The notes under the pieces are model-generated. The model did not search any database. It worked only from the letters and a program-made list of their open reading frames with translations, and was not told the origin of the DNA. A program made the position numbers and the translations under genes. Below are positions 1 through 12,343 of a stretch of 64,000 nucleotides of DNA, one piece after another. This stretch comes from Myotis daubentonii (taxonomy: Eukaryota; Chordata; Mammalia; Chiroptera; Vespertilionidae): the NCBI RefSeq assembly GCF_963259705.1, contig NC_081844.1:38691341-38755340 (forward strand). Reading direction: 5' to 3'. Position 1 is the stretch's first letter; each line of letters starts with the position of its first letter.

Positions 1-485
1 GCCTAAGTGCCCATCAGTAGATGAATGGATTAGAAAACTGTGGTACATCTACATGATGGAATACTATGCTGCTCTAAAAAGGAAGGAACTCTTACCATTT
101 GCAACAGCATGGATGGAACTGGAGAGCATTATGCTAAGTGAAATAAGCCAGTCAATGAAGGAAAAATACCAATGATCTCACTCATTCATGGATAATAGAG
201 AGCATTATAAACTTTTGAACAATAATAGATACAGAGGCAGAGCTACCTCAAACAGATTGTCAAACTGCAGCGGGAAGGCTGGGGAGGGTTGGGGAGCAGG
301 AGGGAGGGGGGTAAGAGATCAACCAAAGGACTTGTATGCATGCATATAAGCATAACCAATGGACATAAGACCCTGGGGGGTAGGGGAGGCTAGGGGACTG
401 TCTAGGGCGGGGGGGGGGGGGGAATGGACACATATGTAATACCCTTTGTAATACTTTAAGCAATTAAAAAAAATTAAAAAAAAAT
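1..485 (+). mobile_element. L1 3' end fragment (young bat L1 tail)
   Basis: The fragment starts inside the conserved L1 3' region (the stretch that reads 'gatggaatactatgctgctc' and 'ctaagtgaaataagccagtc'). It runs through a G-rich 3' UTR with a pure G run near 408-421 and ends in an A-rich tail. The same 3' UTR segment ('cataaccaatgga') recurs at about 41560 and 54540, which links the three copies to one L1 subfamily. The left end is cut by the window. Confidence 0.8.
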
Positions 486-1714
486 TTAGATGTCCTTTAT
501 AAAAGGGTAACTTCTACTGTTTTTAGATCTTCTGTATCTATAGTTGTTTGTTTTTTGGGTTTTTTTTTTTTCAAAATAATCAGTTCAATGGTCTTTATGC
601 GAAGGTGGCATGTTTTGGGGTGGCATATTCTGCCACCCTTCAACAATCCCAGTCAAAAAAGGAGGGACAATGGAAGGTACAAAGTGGTCACTGGTTTAGC
701 AGATCTGAAATACAGTTGGGCAAATGTTTATCATTTCTTGATTAGTTTTCAAGATCTGAAAACAACTCTCTATGTCATTGAGCTCCACCCACTGGGTTCT
801 TACTTTTTAAAGGAAGGTAGCACACTTCTGAAGCTGAATAATTTTATTAATCTGATTTCTACCAGTAGAATTTTGGAGATCTGACAACTTTCTTTCATTT
901 TGTACTCTCTGTCCCTTTCATTACAATGAACAGTGGGTTTTCTTTTTGTTTTTGTTTTTAAATAAACATCCCAAAAACTTTGTAGGTCTCCCTTGGATTT
1001 CAATTGGGTTAACTTCACTTGACAAAATCCAACTTCACAAATATGTTTCAGAATTAATCCTTTCTCTGTTTTAGCTTCATGCTGAGCTGGATAAGAGTCA
1101 ATGCCACCAAAACCACTGGAGCCTCTATGGTTTGATTAAGAGGATCCATGAGGCACACACTTAAATTCTTCAAAGGATCCTTTGTGTGAATGAATACTCT
1201 GTTTTTTCCTGAAGTTTTAGCAAAGTTGCATCTTTGGCTTTTTCTCTATGCCAAGATTTCTGAAGTGATGTGTGAATTTTAGCACCTTTTGCCATCTTAA
1301 TATGGTGAGAATTTCCAAATTTATCAAGTCCTGGTTCCCTTTTGTTTACCACTTTACCCTAACTTTTTCTCTCTTGTATTTTACTGTAAGCAGAAGAAAC
1401 CAGATGGTACCTTTGACACTTTGTTTCAAAATCTCCTTATCTAAACAAACAAGTTCATCACTTACAATTTCTGCTTTTCACTAACTGGAGGCAATATTTG
1501 CTAAGCTTTTTTCCACCATATCCGTAAAGAGATGGGATAGCCTTGGAAGCCACCCTATGTCTCTCTGCTACAACCCAAATCCCTTTCCAGTAGTTATACC
1601 TGCATCTCTCCCTCCCCTCCCCCAACCCCTATTATCTACTCACACCCAAATCTTTTCTCTGAAAAATCTAGGTAAAAGAGGTACAAGAAAATTTTTATAA
1701 AATTTCCAGAAACC
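486..1714. other. Unassigned intergenic stretch
   Basis: AT-rich sequence with no convincing gene. About 1070-1500 has the uneven texture of an old inserted transcript or retroelement relic, with interrupted short reading frames on both strands, but I cannot name a family. Confidence 0.4.
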
Positions 1715-1931
1715 ACCCAGCAAGTGTGGTTCAGTGGTTGAGCATCGACCCATGAATCAGTAGGTCACGGTTTGATTCCTGGTCAAGGCACATGCCTGAG
1801 GTTGGGAGTTGCAGGCTCGGTCCCCAGTAGGTGGTGTGCAGGAGGCAGTTGATCAATGATTTTCTCTCATTAATGTTTCTAGCTCTCCCTCCCTCTCCCT
1901 TTCTCTCTCTGAAATCAATAAAAAAAAATTA
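1715..1931 (+). mobile_element. VES-type tRNA-derived SINE
   Basis: tRNA-like A and B boxes ('gtggttcagtggttgagc', 'ggtttgattcctggtcaagg') are followed by the VES body ('cccagtaggtggtgtgcagg'), a pyrimidine-rich stretch and a 'gaaatcaataaaa' tail. A short target duplication (cagaaacc) lies at 1707-1714 and 1932-1939. Confidence 0.9.
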
Positions 1932-1939
1932 CAGAAACC

Positions 1940-3790
1940 CACAACAATACCCAAAGGGGCACACATGGGCCACCATAAGAGGATTGGGCAAACAAATAGT
2001 AATTTCATTATGACCTATATATGGAGGAAGAAACTCTCCTCTACCCTCATAGTCCCTTCAGCTGGTCTAGTAATCAAACAGACATGACAGGTTAGCTAGA
2101 GAAAATAACCAAATTTAGTTATACACATATGTATGGGAACCCCATATACATGAGAGAGTCAGAGACCTCAGACACATGAGAGGTTCAAAGACAGAAAGGG
2201 AAAATAGGTATATGTGTATGACATTCTGAGCTAGGGATGAAGGAAGGCACCTTGCTTCAGAAAGAGTTCTCAGGGAGAGCCCATGTACAGTAATTATTAG
2301 TTTGCCCTGCCATATAGGCAAGTAAAAGGTCATTCTTAGTTATAACTCTTATCATGGGTCAGGCTCCTAATTTCAGTTCTTCTAGTTAAGGGGGAGCAAA
2401 AACTCTCTTGAGCCTGCAGAGTCTTGGTTGCCTTTAGCTCAAAATAACCTTCAGACCACTGAGGCACAGCTCAGGATGGCTCCTTCTGAACCCCTACATC
2501 TATGATCATGTTAATCTAATAGGAAAACTTACGTAGCTAAATCAGAATTAAGTTTGAATTCCTTGGATTCTCTTTCACTGGACTGTCACCAAGAAGGTAT
2601 ATCAACCAGTCCAGACTGGGTTTATCGTTGAGGAAAATAAAGAAGCAGAATGCTCAGGAATGGTCAGGGCAGAATCCTGTATTTTCAAAATAGATCTATA
2701 TAACTCCCACACTTTCATCCTGATCATTACCCAGGAAGCTCCCAAGTAGAAATGATGCCTTTCTGGAAATAGCTGCATTCATTGGCTACTGTGCCTGTCT
2801 AATGTACATGGACCAGGAGGAAGAAAAAGATATAGAGTCAGAAAATTTTGAGTCATTTTTGAAGAGATTATTCCAATCTTCAGTAATACCAGATGTTTGT
2901 GGCTAGTAGGGAGGATGAAGGGTCCAACAAATACCTTGTCCATAAGCCCATTGTTGATTCTAGTTGGTATTATTAGAAATGGGCCTTCACTACTAACATT
3001 TACACTGGTGAGCACGGGAGTCTGAACAGCAGCTGCAGTTTATTTTATTAATCTGAATTGTCAGGAGGCAATAATCTAGCAAAGACCAAGAGAAGTGTTT
3101 ATTGGGATCAAGTAATAGTTATTCAGGGCATACAGATTTGGGTGGCAATCCAAATAGTCTTCCACTAATATGTAAAAGTCAGGTTTTTTTAAAGGCAAAA
3201 AGAAAGCTTTGGATAGGTCATTCACAAATTTTAGTTGGCACTGGGCAGCAAAAAGCTACCCTTGACTAAACATGATTGATTGCTAAGGCTATCTCTAAGT
3301 AAAAGTCCATTACTGTAACAATTTGCAGGCATTCTTATGATATTCTTTGAATATTTATGGTTTGCTCCCGCTCAAAAGTTCATGTTGTGTCATATGAGCA
3401 TATGCATAAGAACCATTCAAATGGCCTCCTAGCTCCACTTTATTTTTCTATTTTTGATGATGGACTCAAAGTAATCCTCAGAGCTCCTTAAAACCAGTCA
3501 AATGTGTCTATAATCAGCTATCCCAGGCTAGCAAAACTCCCACCTAAAATTAAAATTTATTAGCAGCATAGTTCTTATACTGTGATTAATTAGCTATAGG
3601 CTATCATAAACATTAAATATAATTTTAAAGCAGAAATATAAGTAAACCTAAATTAAACTATAAAATATATTCAGATGTAAGGCAATATACCATATCCAAA
3701 GCAACAAGAAATCAGGTTATCTTCTTCCCCCCATCACTCAGAGATGGGTAAGATTTAATTAACGTTCCATACTTAGATTCAGTGTGATGT
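1940..3790. other. Intergenic stretch with possible old LTR sequence
   Basis: No gene is seen. About 2100-2520 and 2600-3540 have the moderately GC-rich, LTR-like texture of old retrovirus-derived sequence. I cannot place TG/CA ends or a target duplication, so no element is called. Confidence 0.3.
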
Positions 3791-3794
3791 AAAA

Positions 3795-4400
3795 ATATGG
3801 TCTTTGCAGTCAGACAGGCATAAGGCTGAGTCAGATCTTCTCTGTGCTTTTTGACCATAAACAAGTTACATAATCTCTCTGTTAAACAACACAAAATTCA
3901 ACTGAATTTTAAAGAGCTTATTGACTTTATTCAATGATTCATGAATTGGGAAATATCCAATCTAGCTGATAAAAAGGAGTCCCAAAGAACTATACAATTA
4001 AAGAATTATAGTCAGAAGGAAGTGGAAACAAGGAAGTTATACTTGGCAAAAGAACTGTTTGGTTATTGCCAAGTTACTTTCCTTTATGAGATGGCCAGGG
4101 TCTATTAGAAAGATTACTTAACTAATGCTGGTTAGGTGATTCCAGATTGACTGGTTTAAGTTTCCATGAAAGCCCACACAGTAATTAATGTTCAGTTTGG
4201 TGACTTGGAGTTTAGCACAGATGACTCCATTTTGGTCCTGTTGTCTTGTTTTTAACATCTCTAAGTTTCAGTTTCCTCTTCTATATCATGGAGGCAATAT
4301 TGGTGACTCTCTCATGGGTTCTTAACAGAATGACATGAAATAAGGTATGTGAAATTTTAACTCTGTGCCAGAAACATGGTACACGAATGATTAATGTTTC
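3795..4400 (+). repeat. MIR SINE split by a solo LTR
   Basis: The left part (3795-3879) reads like the MIR core ('gcagtcagacaggcataagg', 'acaagttacataatctctc'). The right part (from 4258) continues it exactly where expected ('tctctaagtttcagtttcct'). The two halves are one ancient MIR interrupted by the LTR at 3880-4257. Confidence 0.75.
3880..4257 (-). mobile_element. Solo endogenous retroviral LTR inside a MIR
   Basis: The element starts TGTTAAA and ends TTTAACA, an inverted terminal match. It is flanked by a 4-bp duplication tctc (3876-3879 and 4258-4261), the size typical of gammaretrovirus-like ERV1 insertions. A reverse AATAAA near 3927 suggests antisense orientation. There is no internal retroviral sequence, so it is a solo LTR left by recombination. 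The MIR host sequence independently confirms both boundaries. Confidence 0.75.
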
Positions 4401-4689
4401 TCTTATTTTTATAGCTTATCTAGTACCTATTAAGATTATGATGCTTTCTATCATGATATAAGTACCCTCATTTTATATTAGCTAGGTGCATATGTATTTC
4501 AAATAAACCCTAAAAAGTATTGTTTTCTTATTTTTTAAAAAAATCTTAGAGAGAAAAAAATTGAAGTCAGTCACACAGGACACCAGTGGATAAAACAAGT
4601 AGGAATCAAAGGCAGTTCTAATATAGGTTTCCTAAATGGAGATTCATGCAAAAAATACTAGAAGACCATGGGGACACACTTTGCATTAA

Positions 4690-5075
4690 TCAGCTTAATC
4701 TGTTAGAGAAAAATAGTATAGATTAAGTTGCTTAGGAATTTATTTCTCAAAGTTCTGAAGACTGGGAAGTTCAAAATTAAGGTGTGGCAAATTCAGTACC
4801 TGGTAAGGATTCTCATCCTGACTTGTAGAGGCCTCTTTCTTGTTGTTTCCTTACATGGTGGAAGGGGAGAGCTCTGGTCTGTCTTCCTCTTCTTATAAGG
4901 GCACTAATTCCATAAATGGTGTCCCATCCTCAAGACTTCATCTAAACCCAATTACCTCCCAAGGCCCCCACCTCCAAGTCATCACAGCAGAGGTTAGGGC
5001 TTCAACATATGACTTTTGGTGGTGGTATGGGGGTGGAGTTGATACAAACATTCAATCTAAACACATGCTCTTGTG
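4690..5075 (-). mobile_element. MaLR-type LTR (MLT/MST-like), antisense
   Basis: In reverse it matches the MaLR LTR pattern I know: 'catatgttgaagccctaacc' near the 5' end, 'ccaccatgtaagg' in the middle, and 'gaacttcccagtcttcagaa' followed by an AATAAA near 4740. The exact subfamily and ends are uncertain. Confidence 0.65.
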
Positions 5076-5079
5076 GCTT

Positions 5080-5927
5080 ACATTTTCCCTTTAACAAATT
5101 GTTGTGAACATTTTTCCTTGTCAGTAATTGTTCTCTAAAAACATGAGACAGAAAAAAGGAAAAATACATAGCTTAGGTTGACAGTTTGGAAGTGCCTAGT
5201 CAGATTTGTTGTAGGGGTGCATGGGTTAAGGCTGGATTTCAAGTGGTTTGAGGCAATGCAACTGGATTGAAATTTGTGATCAAAGTTGTTTTAACAAGAG
5301 ACAGCACTGGGAGCCAAAATCAAGAGGCTCAACAAAAAGTCTATCAAGCAGGCAGGGGAAGGACCCCTTCTGCATAGTTTAGGTACAGCACCTAAAGTCC
5401 AGTGCTTATGTGAACATATTTTGGGGCTAAAATGATCACAGACACAGGTCCTGGGAGTGGTAGACTTTCATCAGCAAGGGCCCGTCAAGGGAAAGGAGGC
5501 CCTAGCTCTTGCCATGCAGTTTCCATCTAGTTGGAGGACTTGCTATGTTGAAACTGAGTCAAGAACTCTCAGATAGACAGTAATCTTACTATGGAAATAG
5601 GATCTCCCCAAACTTCCAAATCCAGAAGCAAGGCATACAGGTCATACTTTCCAATTTGTGTTTCATATTTCTTTTCAAGTCCATCACTTCCAGATGATTG
5701 AGGAGGAAAAAAAATATAACACTTCTTTCAGATTGTTAAAAGAGCACAGTTGTTACTGTCAATGCTCAGATATCACAATCCTCAGGTTAAAACAGCTCTG
5801 AAATAGTATATAATCACTTATTTGAATTTATATCAAATTTATATTCTCTTGTCCTAAAAGATGTGCCTATACACATGAATAGCAATTCACTTATTTGTTT
5901 TGATAGTTATACTGTCGTGTTCTCATA
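5080..5927. other. Unassigned intergenic stretch
   Basis: No gene or clear repeat boundary is seen. The part from 5300 to 5640 is less AT-rich than its surroundings and may be a degraded retroelement. Confidence 0.35.
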
Positions 5928-6339
5928 TCCTATATAATAAAAGGCTAATATGCAAATTGACCAAACAGTGGACCAATTGGCCACTGTGATGTGCACTGTG
6001 ATTTAACTGAGGGGTGCTCCCCCTGTGGGAGTGCACTGACCACCAGGGGGCAGACACTCAACACAGGAGCTGCCCCCTGGTGGTCAGTGCACTCCCACAG
6101 GGGGAGCATTGCTCAGTTAGAAGTTGGGCTCACAGCTGGTGAGCGCAACAACAGTGGCGGGAGCCACTCCTGTCTCTGCAGCAGCGCTAAGGATGTCTAA
6201 CTGATGGCTTAGGCCCACAACAGTCAGACATCCCCCAAGGGCTCCCGCACTGTGAGAGGGCGAAGGCCAGGCTGAGGGACACCGCCCCCCCTCGCCCCCC
6301 CCCCCCCGAGTTATTGAATGTCATACACCAGGCCTCTAG
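5928..6339 (+). mobile_element. HeliBat-type nonautonomous Helitron with CTCF-like palindrome
   Basis: The 5' end is TCCTATATAATAAAAGG and the 3' end is CCAGGCCTCTAG, preceded by A. There is no open frame for a Rep/helicase, so it is nonautonomous. Its centre is a perfect inverted repeat of 39-bp arms (6015-6053 and 6070-6108) with a 16-nt loop. Each arm contains CCACCAGGGGGC. The usual hairpin before CTAG is degraded here, and a C-run lies at 6292-6307. Confidence 0.9.
6018..6108. promoter_or_regulatory. Convergent CTCF-core-like motif pair in a Helitron
   Basis: CCACCAGGGGGC lies on + at 6040-6051 and its reverse complement at 6072-6083. Both match the CTCF core consensus CCASYAGRKGGC. Occupancy cannot be read from sequence, and CpG-free flanks do not settle it. 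Confidence 0.45.
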
Positions 6340-8270
6340 CTCATAATATTATGCTATGATATATGTTGTAAAAGTTTTAAGCATTTATATGTTCATATCC
6401 ATTACTAAAGATTTTGAGGAAAAGTTAAAGAAGTTCAAAGATTCATATTTTCATGTGGGTATAGTTGAAAAGAAAGTAAGTAAATATTGAAGTATCTGCT
6501 ATATATAATTTATGTCCTCTTTATAGATTTATAAATACTATACTTATTTTATAGATATAGAAAAACCTATCCTTATAGTTTTATAAGAGTATGAAATACA
6601 TAATATTATAAATTGGAGAGAACCCAATCATAATAATAGTATGCATTTGTTTTACCCAGAACAGGAATGGGGAAAAAAAGACTGAAAAATATGAAAAACT
6701 TCATCATTGTTTTTAACTCTCAAATTTCATTCTTAATATCAGAAATGCCTTTGAGCTATTTCTAAATTGAAGTAGCTCTTGGGTAAATGTCAAGTTTTAA
6801 CAATAAAATTTGATTTTAATATTATTAATCTATAAACATAAAGTATAATTTTTACTTGAAAAAATTTAAAGATTTTGTCAGCCTTTAAATGTTCTAAAAA
6901 AGTATGCAATTTTAATACAAATTAGGGGCATCTGTAAGACTTAGAATAAAAGTTATGGTTCAATTTCATGGGATCCTAGGCCGTAAAGATAATATACATG
7001 AACTTCAAGTGCTGTTGAAATAATTAATTATGGAGAGAAATGGTAGATCAAACTAACTATATTAAAGTCATTGTGAGATGGAATATCTCTTATATGCTGT
7101 AGATCAGAGTAAGACACAAGAACAGTCCTTACATAATTACTTACACAAGTATTTACACAAATAAGAAAAAGACTCAAGAGCAATGACTAAGATGGACCTA
7201 CTAAGCATTTAATTTTGAAAGTCTGTGGCCAAGCTGAGGCTCTTTTCTCACAAGTATGAAAAACTGGTGTAAAAAGAATCTAAGAAAACACCAGTAGTCC
7301 ATTGTGTAGGGAGGAGACAACAAAAGCAATACAGAAATTAATAGCCAAGGCTGAGTTTGAATTGCTACAAATTTCACTCTAGGCTGCAGCAAAGTTAAGA
7401 TACTCAAGTAAAGTGTTTACTTGTGCTTTTCATTGGGGAAACAATTATGTAACATGATTGGAATATGGGGACATTTGGAAAAGTGAGAGAATAATGTTTT
7501 CCATGACATTTTTTTCTACATTAAGCCCTGGAGAACTTGGCTTTAAACTCAAGGTGATTAGAAAAATAATTTAAGTATTTGAAAATCTATATTATCTTTT
7601 CTAAATTGAATGACTAAAAAGAGAGAACTACTTGCTTTTGATTTTCCTACTCTCTTGTGTATAGAAAAATACTCAAATATAGGTGGTGATTTATTCTGAT
7701 TGGAATTCCCTCTCAAAGGTGCAAAGAAGTAAAATTAATTATATGCGGAAGGAAACCTTTGTTTCATAGGCCTCATTAGTGTGGCAATGAAAGGAGAATA
7801 AAAACAAGTGAACAAAGTAAAAATTCTCAGGCAATGCATGATTTTATTTATTCTTCAGGAAATCCAGCCTCTCTGAATTTCTTCTTAGGTAATTTTGCGA
7901 GGTTCCTGGAAGTGTCATACCCAATGCTCCAAGAAGCTAGTTGTCTCCATGACTACGGCATGTATTTTAACACTGTCTCTTTCTTCTTTTGCTCACTGAA
8001 TATACAATTTGCTATCCCCCAAATATCAACTGTGTTGCCAATACCAACTGGAAACACAGCTGCATCTCCTGCTGTCACAGATTCAAACATCTGAGCCAGG
8101 GGCTGAACTTGGTGCTAACATTTGCCCCAATTATTGCTGACTGGTAATGTTGGGGACCCCACCAACTATGCCAGGAATGCTGCCATGTTTGCCACCCTTG
8201 CCTCCATCAATCGGCACAAATGTTGTTTCTGATTTGTGTTGTCAAATTTTCAATATCCTACATTATAGAA
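6340..8270. other. AT-rich intergenic stretch
   Basis: No gene or clear repeat is visible over 6340-7830. At about 7834-8270, read in reverse, there is a less AT-rich block with short runs of protein-like sequence broken by stops. It could be a degraded pseudogene, but no parent gene was recognised. Confidence 0.35.
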
Positions 8271-8274
8271 AAAT

Positions 8275-8365
8275 ACCTCCTTCTCTCTCACTCTCTCTCT
8301 CCCTCCCTCCGCTCTTTCTCCCTCCCTTCTCTCCCCCCTCCTCCCCTCATTTCTGTATTTTTCAC
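8275..8365. repeat. CT-rich low-complexity tract
   Basis: A run of ctctct and ccctccctcc units on the + strand. Reading frames through it (Ser/Pro/Leu-rich) are artefacts of composition. Confidence 0.85.
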
Positions 8366-8989
8366 TCTGTCTTTCTTGCATCTTAGGACACAGGGAAGTG
8401 CAAGTGGAAAGCCAAAGGGGGCTATTTACAGTATCTCTTGGACCTTACCTTAGGGGAGGAGAGACAGAAAATGGATAAATAAATAATCATTATTCCTGAA
8501 GGAAATGAAGTAGGTGATGTTATAGACAGCAATAGGTGTGGTGGCTGCTTTACATAGCATGGGTCAGGGAAGCCTTCTCTGGGGAGTTTTTAACCTGAGA
8601 CATAAGAGACAAGAGGGGTTAGAGAGTCAAATATTCCACTTAGAGGCCAGAAGCAAATTAACATTTTTTAAGCAAGAGAGGGCTGAGTATTATTTAAGTA
8701 TATCGAGGAACCGAGATAAAGTTAATCATTAATTTATATGACTTGACTCTACTTTAAAATAAAGCTTTTTTTCTTAGTACTTACTTACATATATGTACAT
8801 AGACCCTGCTGTCTTCTTGAAATGCTTTAACTATCCTAAATATTTTTTATAGCATAAAAAAGTATGATTTAGATCAAGCAACATCCTCTTTACAGACCAA
8901 ATTTTGCAGTAATTATAAAGGCCAAGAAATTTTCAAAGCTATGAAAATCCTCCAACTCTAAGATCAGATTAGGCTTTTAAAATCTCTAA

Positions 8990-11210
8990 CACAGAACTAT
9001 AAGAAACTTCAGGGTTTTGCTCCAGCAGGTAAGAAGCTTAGAAGTTGCCACTCCATCCTATCAAGAAGTAAAAAGCTGAGCAACAGAAAAATCAACTCTT
9101 CTTAGATTCTTTAAGAGAGAAGTGAGGTCAAAGGGCAAATTGATGCCCCCAAATTGAAGAGACTGACAGACAAATATAGAGAATCAGAACCTACTCGAGT
9201 AGAAACCCACCAGCCAAAATATCATGGGAACCAGTGTCAGGGAAGGGGGCCCTGAAATGTAAATGATGAATTGTGGGAGGCTCTGTGTGGACAAGTCTGA
9301 GAGATAAAAACTCCAGGGGACCCTGAGTCATAGAAGGGGATACACTCTCTTGTGAGTTTTACCTCCTGGAGCTCTACCAGTTCTTATGGTGAATGTTAGA
9401 GAAAATCCCCTGGTGCTTTGAGCAGGGGGAGGAGAAAAAGAGACATTTTGAAATACATCAGAACATTCTATTCCTCTTAACAAGGTCTCCCCCGGAGAAA
9501 CCATTTACTCAGAGCCTAAGCTTCTGGGGTCTTAGCAACATTTAATGACCTGGGGAAAGAAAAATACCCAACTCCAGCCCATTCTGGCCATCCTGTACCA
9601 CCTAGGGGGTGAATAAATAATAATCATAATCATAATCATTATCATCATCCAAGAGGCACTTGTGAAGTTCACAGACAAAAGACTCAGTTTCATTAAAAGA
9701 CTGAGACCTAATCATAGCACTAGAAATGCTTCCCCACCTCCCCCGCCACACTCACCACCACATTACCAAAGGCCTATTTATAGCAGTTTCACTATTACAA
9801 CTGAATGCACTTTTATAATTAGAGACTTCAATACACTTACCTCTATTAGAAATAGATTGATTCAGCAGGGAGAAAATTAGTAAGCAGACAATTGAATTCA
9901 ACAATACCAGAAATCAACTGGATATAATGGACATCCATAGTCTACTTTATTCAGCATTAAGCAGTGCACATGGAGGAATCCCTGACATAGACCATTTGGG
10001 GCCATAAAACATACTTTAACAGATTTAAAATAATAGAAATCATACAATATCTGCTCTCAGTGGAATTGAACTAGAAATCAATGATAGAAAGATAGCTGGA
10101 AAATCCCCAATACATGGAAATTAAAGAACATATTCTAAGTAGCACATGGATCAAAGAAGAAATCTCAAGAGAAATTAAAGATAAACTAAATTTAAAAAAC
10201 ACAATTTAAAAAACTGTGGGATGTAGCAAAAGCAGTGTTTATAGGAAAAATTATGGCATTGAATTAATGTATTAAAAAAAAGAAAGATCTAAAACCAATA
10301 CTTTGCCCAGCTCGTGTGGCTCAGTGGTTGAGTGTTGATCTAGGAATCAATAGGTCACAGTTCAATTCCTGGTCAGGGTACATTACTGGGTTGCGAAGTC
10401 AAACCCCAGTAGGGGACATGAAGGAGGAAGTGGATAGATAATGTTTCTATCTTTCTATCCCTCTCCCTTTTTCTCTCTCTAAAAGTCAATAAACGCATAT
10501 TTAAAAAATAAGTAAAATCAAATCAATACTCTAAGCTTCCTGCTTAAAACTAAAAAGTAAGAGCAAATTAAATCAAAGTAAGTTAAAAGAGCAAATTAAA
10601 ACAAAAGCAATAAAATATTAGAGTATAAATCAATGCAATTGAAATGTTAGGTGAATGGATAAATAAACTATGTACATCCAGACAATGGAATAGTATTGAG
10701 TGGTAAAGAGATATGAGCTATCAAGCCATAGAGACACATGGAATAACCATAAATGCATTTTACTAAGTCAAAGAAGCCAATCTGAAAAGGCTATGCATTA
10801 GGATTCTAACCATATGGCATTCCAGAGAAAGCAAAACAGTAGCTAGTAAAAAGTCAGTGGTTGCCATGAATTTGGAGCAGGAAAGGAGAGATGGATAGGT
10901 AGACCACAGAAGATTTTTAGGGGAGTGAAACTCTTCTGTATGATTCTGTAATGGTAGATTCATGTCCTTATACAGTTGTCCAAACTCAAAATGTAGACAG
11001 AAAGTGAACCCTAATGTAAACTATGGACATTGAGTGATAATGATCTTGAAATGTAGGCTCATCAATTACAATAATGTACCAGCTTGTAAATGTTAGTAGT
11101 AGGGGAGGCTGTGCATGTATAAGGGCAGGAGGTGTATGAAGATTTTCCATGCCTTCTGCTCAAGTTTGCTGTAAACCTAAAGCTCCTCTAAAAAGTCTAG
11201 TCTACTAAAT
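8990..11210 (+). mobile_element. Degraded ancient L1 (L1M), internally deleted, with SINE inside
   Basis: 8990-9610 resembles the 5' leader of old mammalian L1M elements, followed by an (ATC/AAT)n tract near 9615-9650. 9780-10640 matches ORF2 upstream of the reverse transcriptase: 'aattgaactagaaatcaatg', 'catggatcaaagaagaaatc' and 'ggatgtagcaaaagcagtg'. 10640-11210 matches an old L1 3' region. Many stops and indels mean there is no functional ORF. A VES SINE interrupts the ORF2 part. Confidence 0.6.
10303..10519 (+). mobile_element. VES-type SINE
   Basis: Boxes 'gtggctcagtggttgag' and 'ttcaattcctggtcagg', a shortened body, and an A-rich tail. Target duplication aaaYcaatact at about 10292-10302 and 10520-10530, inside L1 ORF2-like sequence. 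Confidence 0.85.
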
Positions 11211-11299
11211 TTCTTAAAAGTTATCACTTATGTTTGCTAGACATCAAACTAATTTAAGAAGCAGGGTCAATGCACTACACCAAATCTAAAAAACATAAT

Positions 11300-12035
11300 G
11301 CTTACAAAAAAATTAGTCTCAAAAGCTCACATATTGTATAATTCCATTTATATAAAATGTCAAGAATAGGCCAATCCATGGAGATGGAATATAGATTAGT
11401 GGTTCCCAGGGACTGGAGACAGGGGGAAATGGAAAGTAAATGGGTATGGGTTGTATGTGTATGTTTAAAATCTTCTAAAATCAGATACTGGTAATGGTTG
11501 CTCATTTATATGAATATACCTTAAAAACCACTAAAATGTACATTTTTACAGGGTAAATTTTTATGGCACAAATGCAAATTATCCAATATAATAAAAGCCT
11601 AATATGCTAAGTGTCCAGTCACCCAGTCGGCCGTTCAACCAATCAAAGTGTAATATGCCAATGATACGCGAAGGCCGCTCAACCGCTTGCTATGATGTGA
11701 ACTGACCACCAGGGGGCAGACACTCTGACCAGTAGGTTAGCTTGCTGCTGGGGTCCGGCTGATCAGGACTGAACAAGACAGGCCAGACATACCCTGGAGC
11801 CCTCCTGTGGTCCCTCCCTGGCTGGCCAACCTCCCGCATTCCTCCCTGGCCCGGATTATGCACGGTGAGGTCTCTTGGCCTGGCCTGTGTCCTCTCATAA
11901 TCCGGGACCCCTTGGGGGATGTTGGAGAGCTGGTTTTAGCCCAATCCCACAGGCCATGCCAAAGAACCCCACTGGTGCATGAATTTGTGCACTGGGCATC
12001 TAGTATATCAATAAAGCTATTGTATTAAAAATAAA
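11300..12035 (+). mobile_element. Old L1 3' UTR fragment split by a Helitron
   Basis: 'gtggttcccagggactggag' and 'aaaccactaaaatgtac' are typical of L1M 3' UTRs. The element stops at 'gcaaattat' (11581) and resumes after 12003 with 'tatatcaataaagctattg', the normal continuation of this 3' end. Confidence 0.65.
11582..12003 (+). mobile_element. HeliBat-type nonautonomous Helitron
   Basis: Starts TCCAATATAATAAAAGCC and ends with the hairpin GTGCATGAATTTGTGCAC plus CATCTAG. It is inserted between A (11581) and T (12004), as Helitrons require. It carries one CTCF-core-like motif, CCACCAGGGGGC, on + at 11706-11717. No coding capacity is seen. Confidence 0.9.
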
Positions 12036-12204
12036 TAAAATATAAGTATCTTTAAACATTAAAATGTTTATAAGTGGGTAAAATAAAATAGTAACAGAGT
12101 TATAAGATTTTCCATTAATAACAATGAAAGTGTCAAGAGAAATTTTAGAAAAAGCCAGACATTTTTGGAGGAATTGAAGAGCTAAAGAAAAATATATGAA
12201 ATGG

Positions 12205-12343
12205 ATTATAATTTTTATTTTATAGATAAGCAACTAAAGCTAAGTTAGAAAAGCACTTTGCCCAAGGTAACAAGGAAATTCAGTGCCAATGTGGGGACCT
12301 AAATTCAGGCTAGTTATATCCAATGTTAAAAATAATTTTTTAG
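12205..12343 (+). repeat. MIR SINE fragment
   Basis: 'ttttatagataagcaact' and 'ctttgcccaaggtaacaagg' match the MIR core pattern (cattttacagatgaggaaac, ttgcccaaggtcacacagc). A VES SINE follows directly. Confidence 0.65.
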
